Assembly: GCA_964369225.1 (NCBI GenBank)
Contig: CAYJER010000007.1
Span: 1 to 64,000, forward strand
Direction of reading: 5' to 3'
Length of the DNA: 64,000 nt
Source of the DNA: SIG603 sp964369225
GTDB taxonomy: Bacteria > Bacillota > Clostridia > Oscillospirales > Acutalibacteraceae
Every line of letters begins with the position of its first letter. Positions within the stretch are counted from its first letter, which is position 1. Position numbers and translations under genes: made by a program. Below the pieces are notes generated by a model. The model was not told the origin of the DNA and did not search any database. It worked only from the letters and a program-made list of their open reading frames with translations. Of this stretch, positions 7,703 to 17,135 are shown piece by piece.

Positions 7703-9220
7703 ATGGTTACGAGGAGTTTTAGCATGGGTCTTTTGGGGACAAAGGCCTTTACTACAGAGTTAGAAGTAGACATATCGCCAGGATTACCGTCTTTTGAGCT
7801 TGTAGGACTACCAGACACGGCGGTTAAAGAGTCAAGAGACCGGGTTAGGCCTGCCGTTAAAAATTGCGGATTTACATTTCCATCAAACAGAGTTACTATA
7901 AATCTAGCACCAGCAAACATGAAAAAAGAGGGTGCTGTATATGATTTAGCCATATTAATGGCAATAATAAAGGCTACAAACGAGTTTGAAGCCTTTACAG
8001 ATGATTGCGTTTTTTTAGGTGAATTATCGTTATCAGGCAAACTAAGACCTATAAAAGGCGCTTTACCTATGGCTTTAAAGGCTAAAGAAGACGGATTTAA
8101 AAATTTATTTTTACCCTCACAAAATGCTGCCGAGGCAGCTGTTGTTGAGGGTTTAAACGTATACGCTTGTAACAGTGTTATAGATATTTTAGAGCATTTA
8201 GACGGAAAAAATAAACTAGAAAAACAAGCGTATATTTATAAGACTAATTTTGCATCAAGCTATGATTTTGCAGATGTAAAGGGGCAAGAAAATGCCAAAA
8301 GAGCCTTAGAAATAGCTGCATGCGGAGGACATAATATTCTGCTTATAGGCCCACCAGGTTCAGGAAAAAGCATGTTAGCCAAAAGAATATCCTCTATCTT
8401 GCCTACAATGAGCTTTGAAGAATCTATAGACACTAGCAAGGTTCATTCAGTAGCAGGCAAGCTAAACTCAAGTAATAGCCTTATAACAACAAGGCCATAC
8501 AGGGCGCCACACCACAATATTTCACCAAATGCCTTAGTAGGCGGTGGAACAGTTCCAACCCCTGGGGAGGTCTCTTTAGCACATAACGGTGTACTGTTTT
8601 TAGACGAGTTCCCAGAGTTTAACAGAAATTCAATAGAGCTTTTAAGGCAACCATTAGAAGACTGTGTAATAAACATTTCAAGGGTGGCAGGCACAATAAT
8701 GTACCCTTGTTCATTTATGCTTGTAGCCGCCATGAACCCTTGCCCTTGTGGATTTTTTGGGCATCCTACAAAGACGTGTACCTGTTCTCAAATATCTATA
8801 AAAAGGTATCTAGCAAGGCTTTCAGGACCTATACTAGATAGAATTGACCTTCATATAGAAGTGCCGTCAATTAGCTATGAGGAACTAATAAGCACCGATA
8901 AATCGGAGCCATCTACAAACATTCGAGAACGAGTAGAAAAGGCAAGAGATTTTGGTGTAGAGCGAATGAAAGAGCATTCAATCAACCGCAACAGTAACAT
9001 TCCGCCTGAAAAAATACATGAATTGGTACGGTTAAGCCAAGAGGCAGAAAAGATTATGGAAAAATCTTTTTCAAGGCTAGACCTTTCCGCACGTTCATAT
9101 CATAAAATTTTAAAGGTTGCAAGAACCATTGCCGACCTTGATGAAAGCTTAGAAACACAGGCAGAACATTTACTTGAAGCCGTGAGATACCGCTCGCTTG
9201 ATAAAAAGTATTGGATGTAA
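7703..9220 (+). CDS. comM: ComM/YifB family Mg-chelatase-like AAA+ ATPase
   Basis: A 505-residue ATPase. In species where it has been studied, ComM is a hexameric helicase that drives branch migration during natural transformation. The N-terminal half has the family signature ELVGLPDTAVKESRDRVR. The AAA+ core has the Walker A loop GPPGSGKSM near residue 216, and LFLDEFPEF is the Walker B. Near NPCPCGFFG and CTCS is a Cys-rich loop typical of YifB. The ATG at 7703 is preferred to the in-frame ATG at 7691, which lies inside the leader hairpin. A REPIN follows directly after the stop. Confidence 0.93.
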   Translation: MVTRSFSMGLLGTKAFTTELEVDISPGLPSFELVGLPDTAVKESRDRVRPAVKNCGFTFPSNRVTINLAPANMKKEGAVYDLAILMAIIKATNEFEAFTDDCVFLGELSLSGKLRPIKGALPMALKAKEDGFKNLFLPSQNAAEAAVVEGLNVYACNSVIDILEHLDGKNKLEKQAYIYKTNFASSYDFADVKGQENAKRALEIAACGGHNILLIGPPGSGKSMLAKRISSILPTMSFEESIDTSKVHSVAGKLNSSNSLITTRPYRAPHHNISPNALVGGGTVPTPGEVSLAHNGVLFLDEFPEFNRNSIELLRQPLEDCVINISRVAGTIMYPCSFMLVAAMNPCPCGFFGHPTKTCTCSQISIKRYLARLSGPILDRIDLHIEVPSISYEELISTDKSEPSTNIRERVEKARDFGVERMKEHSINRNSNIPPEKIHELVRLSQEAEKIMEKSFSRLDLSARSYHKILKVARTIADLDESLETQAEHLLEAVRYRSLDKKYWM

Positions 9221-9233
9221 CGCACAAATTAAT

Positions 9234-9313
9234 GTAGGGGCGACCCTATGTGGTCGCCCGTGGGTTTAGTAATAACTGCTATTTTTCGGGCGACCACACA
9301 GGGTCGCCCCTAC
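9234..9313. repeat. REPIN, GCGACC core
   Basis: Left arm GTAGGGGCGACCCTATGTGG and right arm GCGACCACACAGGGTCGC plus CCCTAC, about 28 bp apart. It starts 13 bp after the comM stop and could act as its transcript end. The following 110 bp, rich in A and AACGAG words, hold nothing else I can name. Confidence 0.83.
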
Positions 9314-9442
9314 ATTGGTACTGCATATATTAATTTCCAAATAACACATAAAATAATTATCGAGTAAAAAAGAGAAAACAAGAGTAAAAACGAGCTAAAA
9401 CGAGATACCCTATAGCTAAATTATTTTTATTCATTTTATGTA

Positions 9443-9471
9443 TTGACAAGTGACAAATTTTATGATAAGAT
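9443..9471 (+). promoter_or_regulatory. promoter of rplM-rpsI
   Basis: TTGACA (9443-9448), a 17-nt spacer, TAAGAT (9466-9471). The implied 5' leader is about 70 nt. Confidence 0.8.
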
Positions 9472-9546
9472 AACATAGCATTAAAGACAGCTCGAAATAA
9501 AAACTGTTTTTAAATAAAGATTAACTATTAATTATGGAGGCACACT

Positions 9547-9975
9547 ATGACTACATTTATGGAAAAACCAGCCGCAGTAGAGCGTAAATGGTATGTTCTT
9601 GATGCTGCAGGAAAGCCACTAGGCCGTGTAGCTGCAGAGGCTGCTGTTCTACTTCGTGGAAAGCACAAAGTAACTTTTACTCCTCACGTTGACTGTGGAG
9701 ATCATGTTATCATCATCAACTGTAAAGATACAGTTCTAACAGGTTCAAAACTTGTTAAGAAATTCTACTACCACCACACAGGTTATATCGGACACATGAA
9801 AGCTGTTAGATATGACACACTTATGCGTACAAAACCTGAGAAGGCTATGGAGCTTGCTGTTAAGGGCATGATTCCTTCTAACGCAATTGGAGCAGATGCA
9901 GGTGCAAGACTACGTGTATTTGCAGGTTCTGAGCACACACATTCAGCGCAAATGCCTGAAGTGTGGGAATTTTAA
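9547..9975 (+). CDS. rplM: 50S ribosomal protein L13
   Basis: Component of the large ribosomal subunit that binds 23S rRNA early in assembly. It has 142 residues, the normal length. Typical stretches are KWYVLDAAGKPLGRVA near the N-terminus, LLRGKHKVTFTPHVDCGD, and GMIPSN in the C-terminal third. ATGGAGG lies about 8 nt before the ATG. It is co-transcribed with rpsI, 16 nt downstream, the arrangement found across bacteria. Confidence 0.98.
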   Translation: MTTFMEKPAAVERKWYVLDAAGKPLGRVAAEAAVLLRGKHKVTFTPHVDCGDHVIIINCKDTVLTGSKLVKKFYYHHTGYIGHMKAVRYDTLMRTKPEKAMELAVKGMIPSNAIGADAGARLRVFAGSEHTHSAQMPEVWEF

Positions 9976-9991
9976 TAGGGAGGAATAAATT

Positions 9992-10393
9992 ATGTACGAT
10001 AAAGCACCATATTTCTACGGAACAGGTAGAAGAAAAAGCTCTGTTGCTAGAGTAAGAATTTACCAAGGAACAGGAAAAGTTACAATTAATGATAGAGATA
10101 TCGACGATTATTTCGGTCTTGAGACTTTAAAATTAATCGTTCGTCAACCACTAGTTTTAACAAAAACTGATGAGAAGTTTGACATTGTTTGCCGTGTAAA
10201 CGGTGGCGGTGTTACAGGACAAGCTGGCGCAATCCGTCACGGCGTGTCAAGAGCATTACTTCAATTTGATACAGAGAATTTACGTCCAACTCTTAAGAAA
10301 GCTGGTTTCCTAACAAGAGACCCAAGAATGAAAGAGAGAAAGAAATACGGACTTAAAGCAGCTAGAAGAGCTCCTCAATTCTCAAAAAGATAA
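9992..10393 (+). CDS. rpsI: 30S ribosomal protein S9
   Basis: Small-subunit protein whose C-terminal tail reaches the P-site tRNA. It has 133 residues. The N-terminal YGTGRRKSSVARV, the middle GGGVTGQAGAIRHG and the tail ending in FSKR, with its invariant Lys-Arg end, are diagnostic. GGGAGG lies 7 nt before the ATG. It is the last gene of the rplM operon. Confidence 0.98.
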   Translation: MYDKAPYFYGTGRRKSSVARVRIYQGTGKVTINDRDIDDYFGLETLKLIVRQPLVLTKTDEKFDIVCRVNGGGVTGQAGAIRHGVSRALLQFDTENLRPTLKKAGFLTRDPRMKERKKYGLKAARRAPQFSKR

Positions 10394-10409
10394 TCTGTTT
10401 TATCTATAC

Positions 10410-10438
10410 AAAGAACCTCATTTATGGGGTTCTTTTTT
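10410..10438 (+). terminator. terminator of rplM-rpsI
   Basis: AAGAACCTCA pairs with TGGGGTTCTT around a TTTA loop, followed by a T run. Confidence 0.9.
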
Positions 10439-10469
10439 ATTTTATGTATACATAAAATGTTTTTTTGTA

Positions 10470-10497
10470 TTGCCAAACCCAAAATTTGTGATATAAT
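10470..10497 (+). promoter_or_regulatory. promoter of the alpha/beta hydrolase gene
   Basis: TTGCCA (10470-10475), 16-nt spacer, TATAAT (10492-10497), 64 nt before the start codon. Confidence 0.65.
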
Positions 10498-10561
10498 TAT
10501 CTATATATAACAAAAAAATATATTTTTCATATTATATAAAAAAATATTTTATGGAGGGTTT

Positions 10562-11290
10562 ATGAAACATAGTGAATATATTAGGGATGTAAAAAACGCT
10601 AAAACCGCTATACTTTTTATGCACGGAATTTTAGGCACTCCTGATCATTTTAATGAATTTGTAAATTTAGTTCCAAACACATATGCTGTACATAATATTT
10701 TGCTTGACGGACACGGAAAAGGTGTGGATGAATTTTCAAAAACCAGCATGAAAAAGTGGAAAAGCCAAGCTGAAAGTAAATTTATTGAACTTTCACAAAA
10801 ATATGACAAAGTAATACTTGTAGCACATTCAATGGGAACACTCTTTTCTATTGATCTAGCCAATAAATATCCTGATAAAATTGAACACATGTTTTTGATT
10901 GCAGTTCCGCTAAAAATTATGGTTAAACCTCTGGCTGTTAAAATTTCTTTAACGCTTATGTTTAAGAAAAATGTAAAAAAAGAGATATATTTATCTGCAA
11001 AAAATGGATGCAGTGTGGCACTTAGTGCTAAATTTTGGAAGTATGCTAAGTGGTTACCTAACTATTTTTCATTGTTTTACGAGACAAAAAAAACTTGCAA
11101 AGCAGTAGATAAATTATCTGTTGCTTGCAAGTGTTATCAATCTAAAAAAGATGAACTAGTGTCAAAAAATAGCGTAAAGTATTTTGACAATGTAAATTAT
11201 GTATTTCTACCAAATTCACACCATTTTTACTATGATAAAGCTGATATGGAATTTATGAAAAAAGAGTTTTTAGAATTATTAAATCACTAA
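10562..11290 (+). CDS. alpha/beta hydrolase
   Basis: A 242-residue serine hydrolase of the alpha/beta fold; the substrate is unknown. The oxyanion-side motif HGILGTPDHF is at residues 21-30. The nucleophile elbow AHSMG has Ser90, and the catalytic His is probably H220 or H221 in NSHHFYYD. There is no signal peptide. Length and motifs resemble small carboxylesterases or monoacylglycerol lipases. ATGGAGG precedes the ATG. It converges on the PLP-enzyme gene, and the two coding ends overlap by 12 bp. Confidence 0.85.
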   Translation: MKHSEYIRDVKNAKTAILFMHGILGTPDHFNEFVNLVPNTYAVHNILLDGHGKGVDEFSKTSMKKWKSQAESKFIELSQKYDKVILVAHSMGTLFSIDLANKYPDKIEHMFLIAVPLKIMVKPLAVKISLTLMFKKNVKKEIYLSAKNGCSVALSAKFWKYAKWLPNYFSLFYETKKTCKAVDKLSVACKCYQSKKDELVSKNSVKYFDNVNYVFLPNSHHFYYDKADMEFMKKEFLELLNH

Positions 11291-12622
11291 AAACAAAGGG
11301 TATGAGTTAGTATCATCTTTTATAGCATTTTGTGGAATTTTACCTAAAATATTTAATTGTTCCTTACTAATGATCTCACCAATGCTTATTATTGGAACTG
11401 CCGGTGGATACATGTAAATACATGAAAGTGAAATTTTTCCTACTGCCTCATTTTTATCAACTAATCTACCTTTACTTTTTTTAACGGCTGAAATATTTGT
11501 AAATCCGGAAGTATTCTTAATGCAGAATACTTCTTTTTTTTTCTGTGATAGGGTTAAATCTATCTCTTTTAAAGCTAAAAATAAGCTGTCTAAACTTTCT
11601 TTTGTCTCCCCTACACCTGTCATTGCTAGGGCAAAATCAGCGTATGCCATCTCTAGTTCTATCTTATATTTCTCTCTTAATATTTTCATAAGAGTAGCAC
11701 CATCAATATTGCAGTTAGATAAATCTATATTTATTTTGCTTAAATCTTTATATTCAGACTTAATAATACCAATATTAACTAAATTCTTACAATTTTCATA
11801 AAAATTATTTAAAATTTTAACCCACTCATCAAACACAAATTGATTTTTTTCTATAAAATCAATGTACTCACAAATTGAAGCTATAAGAATATAAGATGGA
11901 CTGCTACTTTGAAACATTCCTAAATTTCTTTTAAATTCTTCAGCATTCACTCTTTCATTTTTAATATGAATTATTCCTGTTTGTGTAAGACTAAGACCAG
12001 TTTTGTGAAGACTTTGCACCACTAAATCTGCACCCATTTCAATGGCTGATTTATGAAAACCATCAGATAACCCAAGGTGTGAACCATGTGCCTCGTCAAC
12101 CATTAAAGGAATATTTTTTTTATGTGCAATTGCTGAAATTTCCTTAATATTTTGTACAACTCCCTCATAACTAGGCGAAGTTATAACAATAAGACTTACA
12201 TTTTGGGCTGAATTAATCTCTACTCTACTATAATCTGCATTGCTTTTATAGATTTCTTCCTCTATAAATGATACGTTTAAACCTAATATCTCTGCTGCAT
12301 GATATACAGATTTATGACAATTTCTGCTTATTAAAATGTTGTCACCATAATTTGTTAATGTTTTAATTCCAGCTAAAATACCCGATGTACTACCTCCAAC
12401 AGAGAAAAAGCTTCTATCACTTTTCCAAATTTCAGAAGCCTTTTTCATGTATTCAAGCAAAATTCCTTCAGCATCATTTAGATTATCAAAAGAATAAATC
12501 TCTGTTATGTCTAAATCTGCCCTTAAAATTTTTAAGTATTCTGCTATTTCTGTGTTTCTTTTATGCCCAGGCATATGAAATGGTATAAGCTCATTTTTTA
12601 GTAACTTTTTTAGTAGTCCCAT
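11279..12622 (-). CDS. Orn/Lys/Arg decarboxylase-family PLP enzyme
   Basis: Fold-type I PLP enzyme of 447 residues, related to the short Gram-positive YaaO/SpeA-type basic amino acid decarboxylases. The N-terminal FHMPGHKRN motif (15-23) is characteristic. The cofactor-side Asp and His are in DEAHG (176-180). The Schiff-base lysine is K207 in SLHKTG. Later conserved parts are YPPAVPIISIGE and the short C-terminal domain. The substrate (arginine, lysine or ornithine) cannot be decided here. The thioesterase gene upstream ends on the last base of the start region (12622), so the two are translationally coupled. Confidence 0.88.
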   Translation of the reverse strand: MGLLKKLLKNELIPFHMPGHKRNTEIAEYLKILRADLDITEIYSFDNLNDAEGILLEYMKKASEIWKSDRSFFSVGGSTSGILAGIKTLTNYGDNILISRNCHKSVYHAAEILGLNVSFIEEEIYKSNADYSRVEINSAQNVSLIVITSPSYEGVVQNIKEISAIAHKKNIPLMVDEAHGSHLGLSDGFHKSAIEMGADLVVQSLHKTGLSLTQTGIIHIKNERVNAEEFKRNLGMFQSSSPSYILIASICEYIDFIEKNQFVFDEWVKILNNFYENCKNLVNIGIIKSEYKDLSKINIDLSNCNIDGATLMKILREKYKIELEMAYADFALAMTGVGETKESLDSLFLALKEIDLTLSQKKKEVFCIKNTSGFTNISAVKKSKGRLVDKNEAVGKISLSCIYMYPPAVPIISIGEIISKEQLNILGKIPQNAIKDDTNSYPLFLVI

Positions 12623-13002
12623 TATTTATTTGAAGTTCTTTGCATAAATTTTTCTTTATCTACTATAAAACGCTCGTGTCTTCCCTCACCTATTAAACCT
12701 TTTTCATCAAAGGCTTTAATAGTAAACACTAGTCTTTTTCCGTCAACTTCTATTAGTTCAGAGTCAGCTGTTACTTTCATTCCTATTCGAGTGGCTGAAA
12801 CATGTTTTACATCTAAAGAAGTTCCAACACTTGAATTTGTCTCACCTATAAAATCAGAAACACTTTTGTATGCTGTTTCCTCCATAAGAGCAATCATTGC
12901 AGGAGTTCCGAAAACCATTAGGTCTCCGCTACCAATAATTTTTGCGCTGTGTTTTTCCTCTGTAACAATAGTAATTGATCCTTTTATTCCTTTTTCTAAC
13001 AT
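12622..13002 (-). CDS. hot-dog thioesterase, FlK-like
   Basis: A 126-residue single hot-dog domain resembling fluoroacetyl-CoA thioesterase (FlK) relatives. GTPAMIALMEETAY is the central helix, and TSLDVKHVSATRIGMKV is the strand region with the conserved His. The natural substrate in anaerobes is not known; it is probably a small acyl-CoA. GAAAGGAAG precedes the ATG. Its stop overlaps the start of the decarboxylase-like gene by one base. Confidence 0.85.
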   Translation of the reverse strand: MLEKGIKGSITIVTEEKHSAKIIGSGDLMVFGTPAMIALMEETAYKSVSDFIGETNSSVGTSLDVKHVSATRIGMKVTADSELIEVDGKRLVFTIKAFDEKGLIGEGRHERFIVDKEKFMQRTSNK

Positions 13003-13040
13003 ATTAACTTCCTTTCATTTTTGGTTATATTGTATAATAT

Positions 13041-13802
13041 TTAAAGTCCTAATTCTTTCTCACTTCTAATTGCTGACTTTAACATCTGGTTTCTGAATTC
13101 GTCCGTTGCATAACTTATGTCCGACAACCATCCACTTCTTTTAAACGATGTAAAGTCTTTATTCGTAAAAATTATGTGGTCATCCAAATTCACATGTATT
13201 CCCATCAAGGCAAATTGAATTTCTTTTGTTGCTACAATGTCGTACTTTGATGGAGTTGGATTTCCGCTTGTGTGATTATGTGCAATTATTATAGTATCTG
13301 CGTTGTAATGAATACAAAGACTGACAATATCTCTAATATAAATAGGAACTTGAGATATTGAACCCTCGTAAATTATGTCTTGAAACAGAACCTCTGCCCT
13401 AGCACTAAGTAGCATTACGGCAAAATATTCGTTAGTCCTGCCTGTAAACATTGGCCTCAATTCGTTAATAGCAGAGTGAGTATCGTATATTCTTTTAGTG
13501 CATTTCCTTAAATCTTCAATATAATATCTTGCAATTTTGGCAAAAATATTTATTCTATTAGCAGTTTCACTGTCTATACCATCAACTTTTACAAGCTCAG
13601 AACTAGTCGCCATAACTACTTTAGAAAGGCTTCCAAATTTGTTTAGTAGCGTTTTTGCTATTTTTCTTGTATCTTTGCCCGGCAACATGTCGTATAGAAA
13701 AATTTCTAACATTTCAATGTCAGTAAAAAGCTCGGCATCATTGTTTGCCAGATTATTTATCATCAACTTTCTATGTTGTTCAAAGTCTTTTATATCTTCC
13801 AT
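13041..13802 (-). CDS. radC: RadC family JAB-domain protein
   Basis: A 253-residue protein with an N-terminal helix-hairpin-helix region (about 25-90; VDGIDSETANRI) and a C-terminal JAMM metalloprotease-like domain. The metal motif is H175-x-H177 with D188 in HNHTSGNPTPSKYD. Despite the name, a role in DNA repair has not been borne out for this family, and the function is unknown. The first 13 nt overlap the 3' end of rqcH. Confidence 0.93.
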   Translation of the reverse strand: MEDIKDFEQHRKLMINNLANNDAELFTDIEMLEIFLYDMLPGKDTRKIAKTLLNKFGSLSKVVMATSSELVKVDGIDSETANRINIFAKIARYYIEDLRKCTKRIYDTHSAINELRPMFTGRTNEYFAVMLLSARAEVLFQDIIYEGSISQVPIYIRDIVSLCIHYNADTIIIAHNHTSGNPTPSKYDIVATKEIQFALMGIHVNLDDHIIFTNKDFTSFKRSGWLSDISYATDEFRNQMLKSAIRSEKELGL

Positions 13803-15529
13803 AGTTCTTTCCCATCTTGTGGATCTACATACAGTGTCTTTTGATTTACGTATATAACCATTCCAAGTTTTGCACCCGATGGCTTAGAGACATACCTTAC
13901 CTTTGTGTAATCAACTGGAACCGACTGCGAATTTTTAGCCTTACTGTGAATTGCCGCCAAAACAGCTGCCTCATACAAAGTTTTTTCATCAGGCTCTATC
14001 CCCTCTGTAACAATTACTGCATGTGAGCCTTGAATATTTTTAGTGTGCAACCAAATATCATTTCTGTTTGCATCTTTTAGAGTAAGCTTGTCGTTTTGTT
14101 TGTTATTTTTGCCTACTAAAACCGTAAAACCTGTTGACGTTGTAAAGCTTAAAGGCTTTGATATATTCTCTTTCTTTTTGTTTTGCTTGATATCCGCTTT
14201 TAAATATCCGCTCTCACGCATTTCTGCCCTTATTTCGTTTAAATCTTCCTCTGTAGTTGCCTGTGTAAGGCTGTAAAAAAGGCTGTCGATGTAAATTAAT
14301 TCGTCTTGTCCTAGCTTGATTTGCTCTTTAAGTTTTACCTCGGCTGTCTTTGCTTTGCGGTATTCTTTGTAGTATTTTTGTGCATTTTGCGAGGCTGTAA
14401 GTGCAGGATCAAGCTTAATTTCTAGTTCTTTCATATCTTCATCAAAGTAATTTACTAATTTTACAAGGCTTGCACCTTTTTCAATTTGATATAAATTAGC
14501 GTTGATTAAATCGCCGCAGATTTTTTTCTGTTCTTTTTTACTTGTATCTTCAAACTCAATTCTTTGGTTATTAAGTTTACGACTAAGCCTTTCATTCCTA
14601 TTAATCAAAATTTTTAATATATCAGAACTCTTAACTTTTATTCTTTGAGCCATATCTCTCTCATAATAAAAATTATCTAAAACTGCTGAAAAACTTTGCT
14701 CTTTTCTGATTTTTGCAACATTTCCATACTGCAAAATATCTAAAAAAGAAAAATCTAAAGGTTTTTCAGTTATTATCATGTTTGGCGTTCCAGTAATATT
14801 TTTTACCGTTTCACGCAAAGAGTCAAGCGCATTTATTAGCCTATTTTCTTGATAATTATTAAGTGAGCCTACCTCTTGCCCTCTGCCTGAAATATGCTCT
14901 AATTCACGGCTGACTATAGGTGAAATTCCTTGAAGAGTATTCATTAAAGCCTTTGAAAGCCCCATATTTAAAACTTTAACTTTATCAATTATAGTTTTGC
15001 TGTCTTTGTCTAATATGCACAATTTATCCTGCTTTGGTGCGTCTCTATATAAAAATCCTGGAAGTAGAAAACGCTCTGAACTCATGTCTGCATCTACTCT
15101 TTTTAGTGCGTCAATTATCTTCATTTCGTCGTCTACCAATATTATATTGCTGTGTTTTCCCATTATTTCCATTATGAGAAATAATTTCACCTTGTCACCT
15201 AGCTCATTAGTGCATAAAAACTCTAATTTTAGTACTCTTTCTAGTCCATCTTGTGTGATTGAGATTAGCTTACCTGTTTGAAGCCTTTTTCTAAGCAACA
15301 TGCAGAGCATCGGCGGTTGTTTTGGGTTTTCAAGTGCGTGAGAAGTTATGTGTATTCTTGCTGTGTCTGGCCTTGCGCACAACAATAATTTGTACGCACC
15401 TTCTCTGCCTCTCATATTCAGTACTAGTTCGTCCCTGTTTGGTTGATATATTTTCTCTACCCTTGTTTCGAGTAGTTTTTCTTCTAATTCATGTTTAATA
15501 TGATGTAAAAAAGCGCCGTCTAATGCCAT
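13790..15529 (-). CDS. rqcH: ribosome quality control protein RqcH (NFACT)
   Basis: A 579-residue member of the NEMF/Tae2/RqcH family, which binds split 50S subunits with peptidyl-tRNA and adds alanine tails to stalled chains. The NFACT-N domain starts MALDGAFLHHIKHEL and has MEIMGKHSNIILVD near 122-135. A long coiled coil runs from about 290 to 430. The NFACT-R domain near 460-575 has NDIWLHTKNIQGSHAVI. GGGAGG precedes the ATG. It was formerly annotated as fibronectin-binding protein. Confidence 0.95.
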   Translation of the reverse strand: MALDGAFLHHIKHELEEKLLETRVEKIYQPNRDELVLNMRGREGAYKLLLCARPDTARIHITSHALENPKQPPMLCMLLRKRLQTGKLISITQDGLERVLKLEFLCTNELGDKVKLFLIMEIMGKHSNIILVDDEMKIIDALKRVDADMSSERFLLPGFLYRDAPKQDKLCILDKDSKTIIDKVKVLNMGLSKALMNTLQGISPIVSRELEHISGRGQEVGSLNNYQENRLINALDSLRETVKNITGTPNMIITEKPLDFSFLDILQYGNVAKIRKEQSFSAVLDNFYYERDMAQRIKVKSSDILKILINRNERLSRKLNNQRIEFEDTSKKEQKKICGDLINANLYQIEKGASLVKLVNYFDEDMKELEIKLDPALTASQNAQKYYKEYRKAKTAEVKLKEQIKLGQDELIYIDSLFYSLTQATTEEDLNEIRAEMRESGYLKADIKQNKKKENISKPLSFTTSTGFTVLVGKNNKQNDKLTLKDANRNDIWLHTKNIQGSHAVIVTEGIEPDEKTLYEAAVLAAIHSKAKNSQSVPVDYTKVRYVSKPSGAKLGMVIYVNQKTLYVDPQDGKELWKI

Positions 15530-15561
15530 GTTTCCTCCCTTTTTTAAATGCTGTTTTACTT

Positions 15562-15630
15562 GTAGGGGCTATCTCGTGGAGATTTAGCTAAAACCGCTAG
15601 TTTTTTCGGGACGGAAAACCCGTCCCCTAC
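15562..15630. repeat. REPIN, GACGG core with degenerate left arm
   Basis: The right arm is complete (GGGACGGAAAACCCGTCCC plus CTAC). The left arm keeps only GTAGGGG and then departs. It lies upstream of rqcH. Confidence 0.75.
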
Positions 15631-15644
15631 ATTGAATTGTTCGT

Positions 15645-15727
15645 TTTAACGATTTAATTTTAAATCAAAAAATCCGCAAGGATTTTCACATAAACTTTTC
15701 ACTATTCATTTTTCACTCTTCACTAAT
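15645..15727 (-). repeat. GTGAA-word module, reverse orientation
   Basis: Complement of the copies at 1368 and 62830: AAAAAATCCGCAAGGATTTT, then TTCACTATTCATTTTTCAC and TCTTCACTAATA. It ends just past the nif3 stop. Confidence 0.78.
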
Positions 15728-15737
15728 ATCTAAAATT

Positions 15738-16469
15738 TTAGTTTAGGTATTTTATAGGGTTGACTTCATTTTTTGAGACTTCTATTTTAATCTGACTAAA
15801 TTTTTCTTTTAATAATTTACACATATATTCATTGTAAATTACCTCAGTTTCATAGTGTCCCATTGCGAAAAGCGCAATATTTTTCTCTCTTGCCTTAAGC
15901 CAAATGTCGTGCCTTAACTCTCCTGTTACAAATGCGTCTACATCGTCTCTTAAAACTTCAAAAGCACCGCTTCCAGAACCTGAACACATTGCAACTTTTT
16001 TAATTTTTCTATTCAAATTTGAGTATTGTACTTGTGGGAAATTCTTCTTAATTTTTTTCGCAAAATCTTCTACAGACATCTCATCTATGTTAAATTGGTA
16101 GTAGTCGTCTACTCTTTCTATGTTTTCGATCTCTAATTTATCTGCAAACGCCTTATTTACGCCAATACTGTCGCACAAATCGAAATTTGTATGACAAGAA
16201 ATAACGGATAATCCATTACTAATCAGCTTATACAGCATAGAGTCAACAGATTTTATTGCGTTAAAAATTACTGGATGATGTGAAATAATTAGACTAGAAT
16301 TTGTCTTAATTGCTTCTTCAATAACTTCATCTGTAATGTCAAGACATATTAAAACTGCTGTTACCTCGGTATTTTTATCTCCAACTAAAAGACCAACATT
16401 ATCAAAACTCAATGCAGATGCAAAAGGAGCTATTTCATCAATAACATTGTAAAAATCTATATTTTTCAT
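15738..16469 (-). CDS. Nif3-like dinuclear metal centre protein
   Basis: A 243-residue member of the NIF3/YqfO family, hexamers with a two-metal site per subunit; the biochemical role is not settled. Metal-site motifs are ISHHPVIF near residues 62-69 and GHYETE near the C-terminus; SCHTNFD is the middle motif. It overlaps the trmK gene by 4 nt (ATGA type), and the trmK-nif3 pair is conserved in Bacillota, usually downstream of dnaG-rpoD. Confidence 0.93.
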   Translation of the reverse strand: MKNIDFYNVIDEIAPFASALSFDNVGLLVGDKNTEVTAVLICLDITDEVIEEAIKTNSSLIISHHPVIFNAIKSVDSMLYKLISNGLSVISCHTNFDLCDSIGVNKAFADKLEIENIERVDDYYQFNIDEMSVEDFAKKIKKNFPQVQYSNLNRKIKKVAMCSGSGSGAFEVLRDDVDAFVTGELRHDIWLKAREKNIALFAMGHYETEVIYNEYMCKLLKEKFSQIKIEVSKNEVNPIKYLN

Positions 16470-17104
16470 AGGTATTTTTCCTCAATTTCTAAAATCTTAG
16501 ACTTTAAATCTTCACCGCTTAAGGCTCTATTTTTTAAGTCTTTAATAATATTTTGGGCATATTCTAAAGAATATTCACTTTTGGGTACAAGCTGCCCCAT
16601 ATATTCACAGTTATTTTTTGATACTGCATATTTTACGCTCATAACGGAATAAATTTTACCTTTATCTTTAACGGCTTCCTCTTTTACTATGCTAAAACCT
16701 TCATTAAATAAAAATTCACGCAACTTATAAGCCTTACTCATGGCTTGTAAAATTAGCGTGTAGTCGTTTTCTTTAATATATTCACATTCAGAAATTATCT
16801 TGGCGATTAACTCACCGCCCATTCCTGCTATGACAACTGTATCAAAATCATTTTTTGCTATATTTTCAAAACCATTAGAAAGCACTGTTTTAATATCTAC
16901 GTTGTACTTTTCACAATTAAGTTTTGCACTTTGCAAAGGCTCTTGTGCCACATCGGCAGCGATTGCAGTTTTAATTTTATCAGATTTTATAAGCCAGATA
17001 GGTAAATATCCATGGTCTGTTCCGATATCTAATAATTTAGCATTATTTGGAACAAAATCGGCACATTTTTGTAGCCTATTTCCTAATTTTATATTATTTT
17101 TCAT
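16466..17104 (-). CDS. trmK: tRNA (adenine-22-N1) methyltransferase
   Basis: SAM-dependent enzyme that methylates N1 of adenine 22 in tRNA. It has 212 residues from this start. The SAM loop is DIGTDHGYLPIWL, and NGF and VVIAGMGGELI are the catalytic motifs. An in-frame start 48 nt earlier would add residues encoded partly by repeat-like DNA, so I prefer 17104, although its ribosome binding site (GTGAGAAA) is weak. Coupled to nif3. Confidence 0.93.
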   Translation of the reverse strand: MKNNIKLGNRLQKCADFVPNNAKLLDIGTDHGYLPIWLIKSDKIKTAIAADVAQEPLQSAKLNCEKYNVDIKTVLSNGFENIAKNDFDTVVIAGMGGELIAKIISECEYIKENDYTLILQAMSKAYKLREFLFNEGFSIVKEEAVKDKGKIYSVMSVKYAVSKNNCEYMGQLVPKSEYSLEYAQNIIKDLKNRALSGEDLKSKILEIEEKYL

Positions 17105-17135
17105 TTTCTCACATATATATTTTGTAGTAATTTGG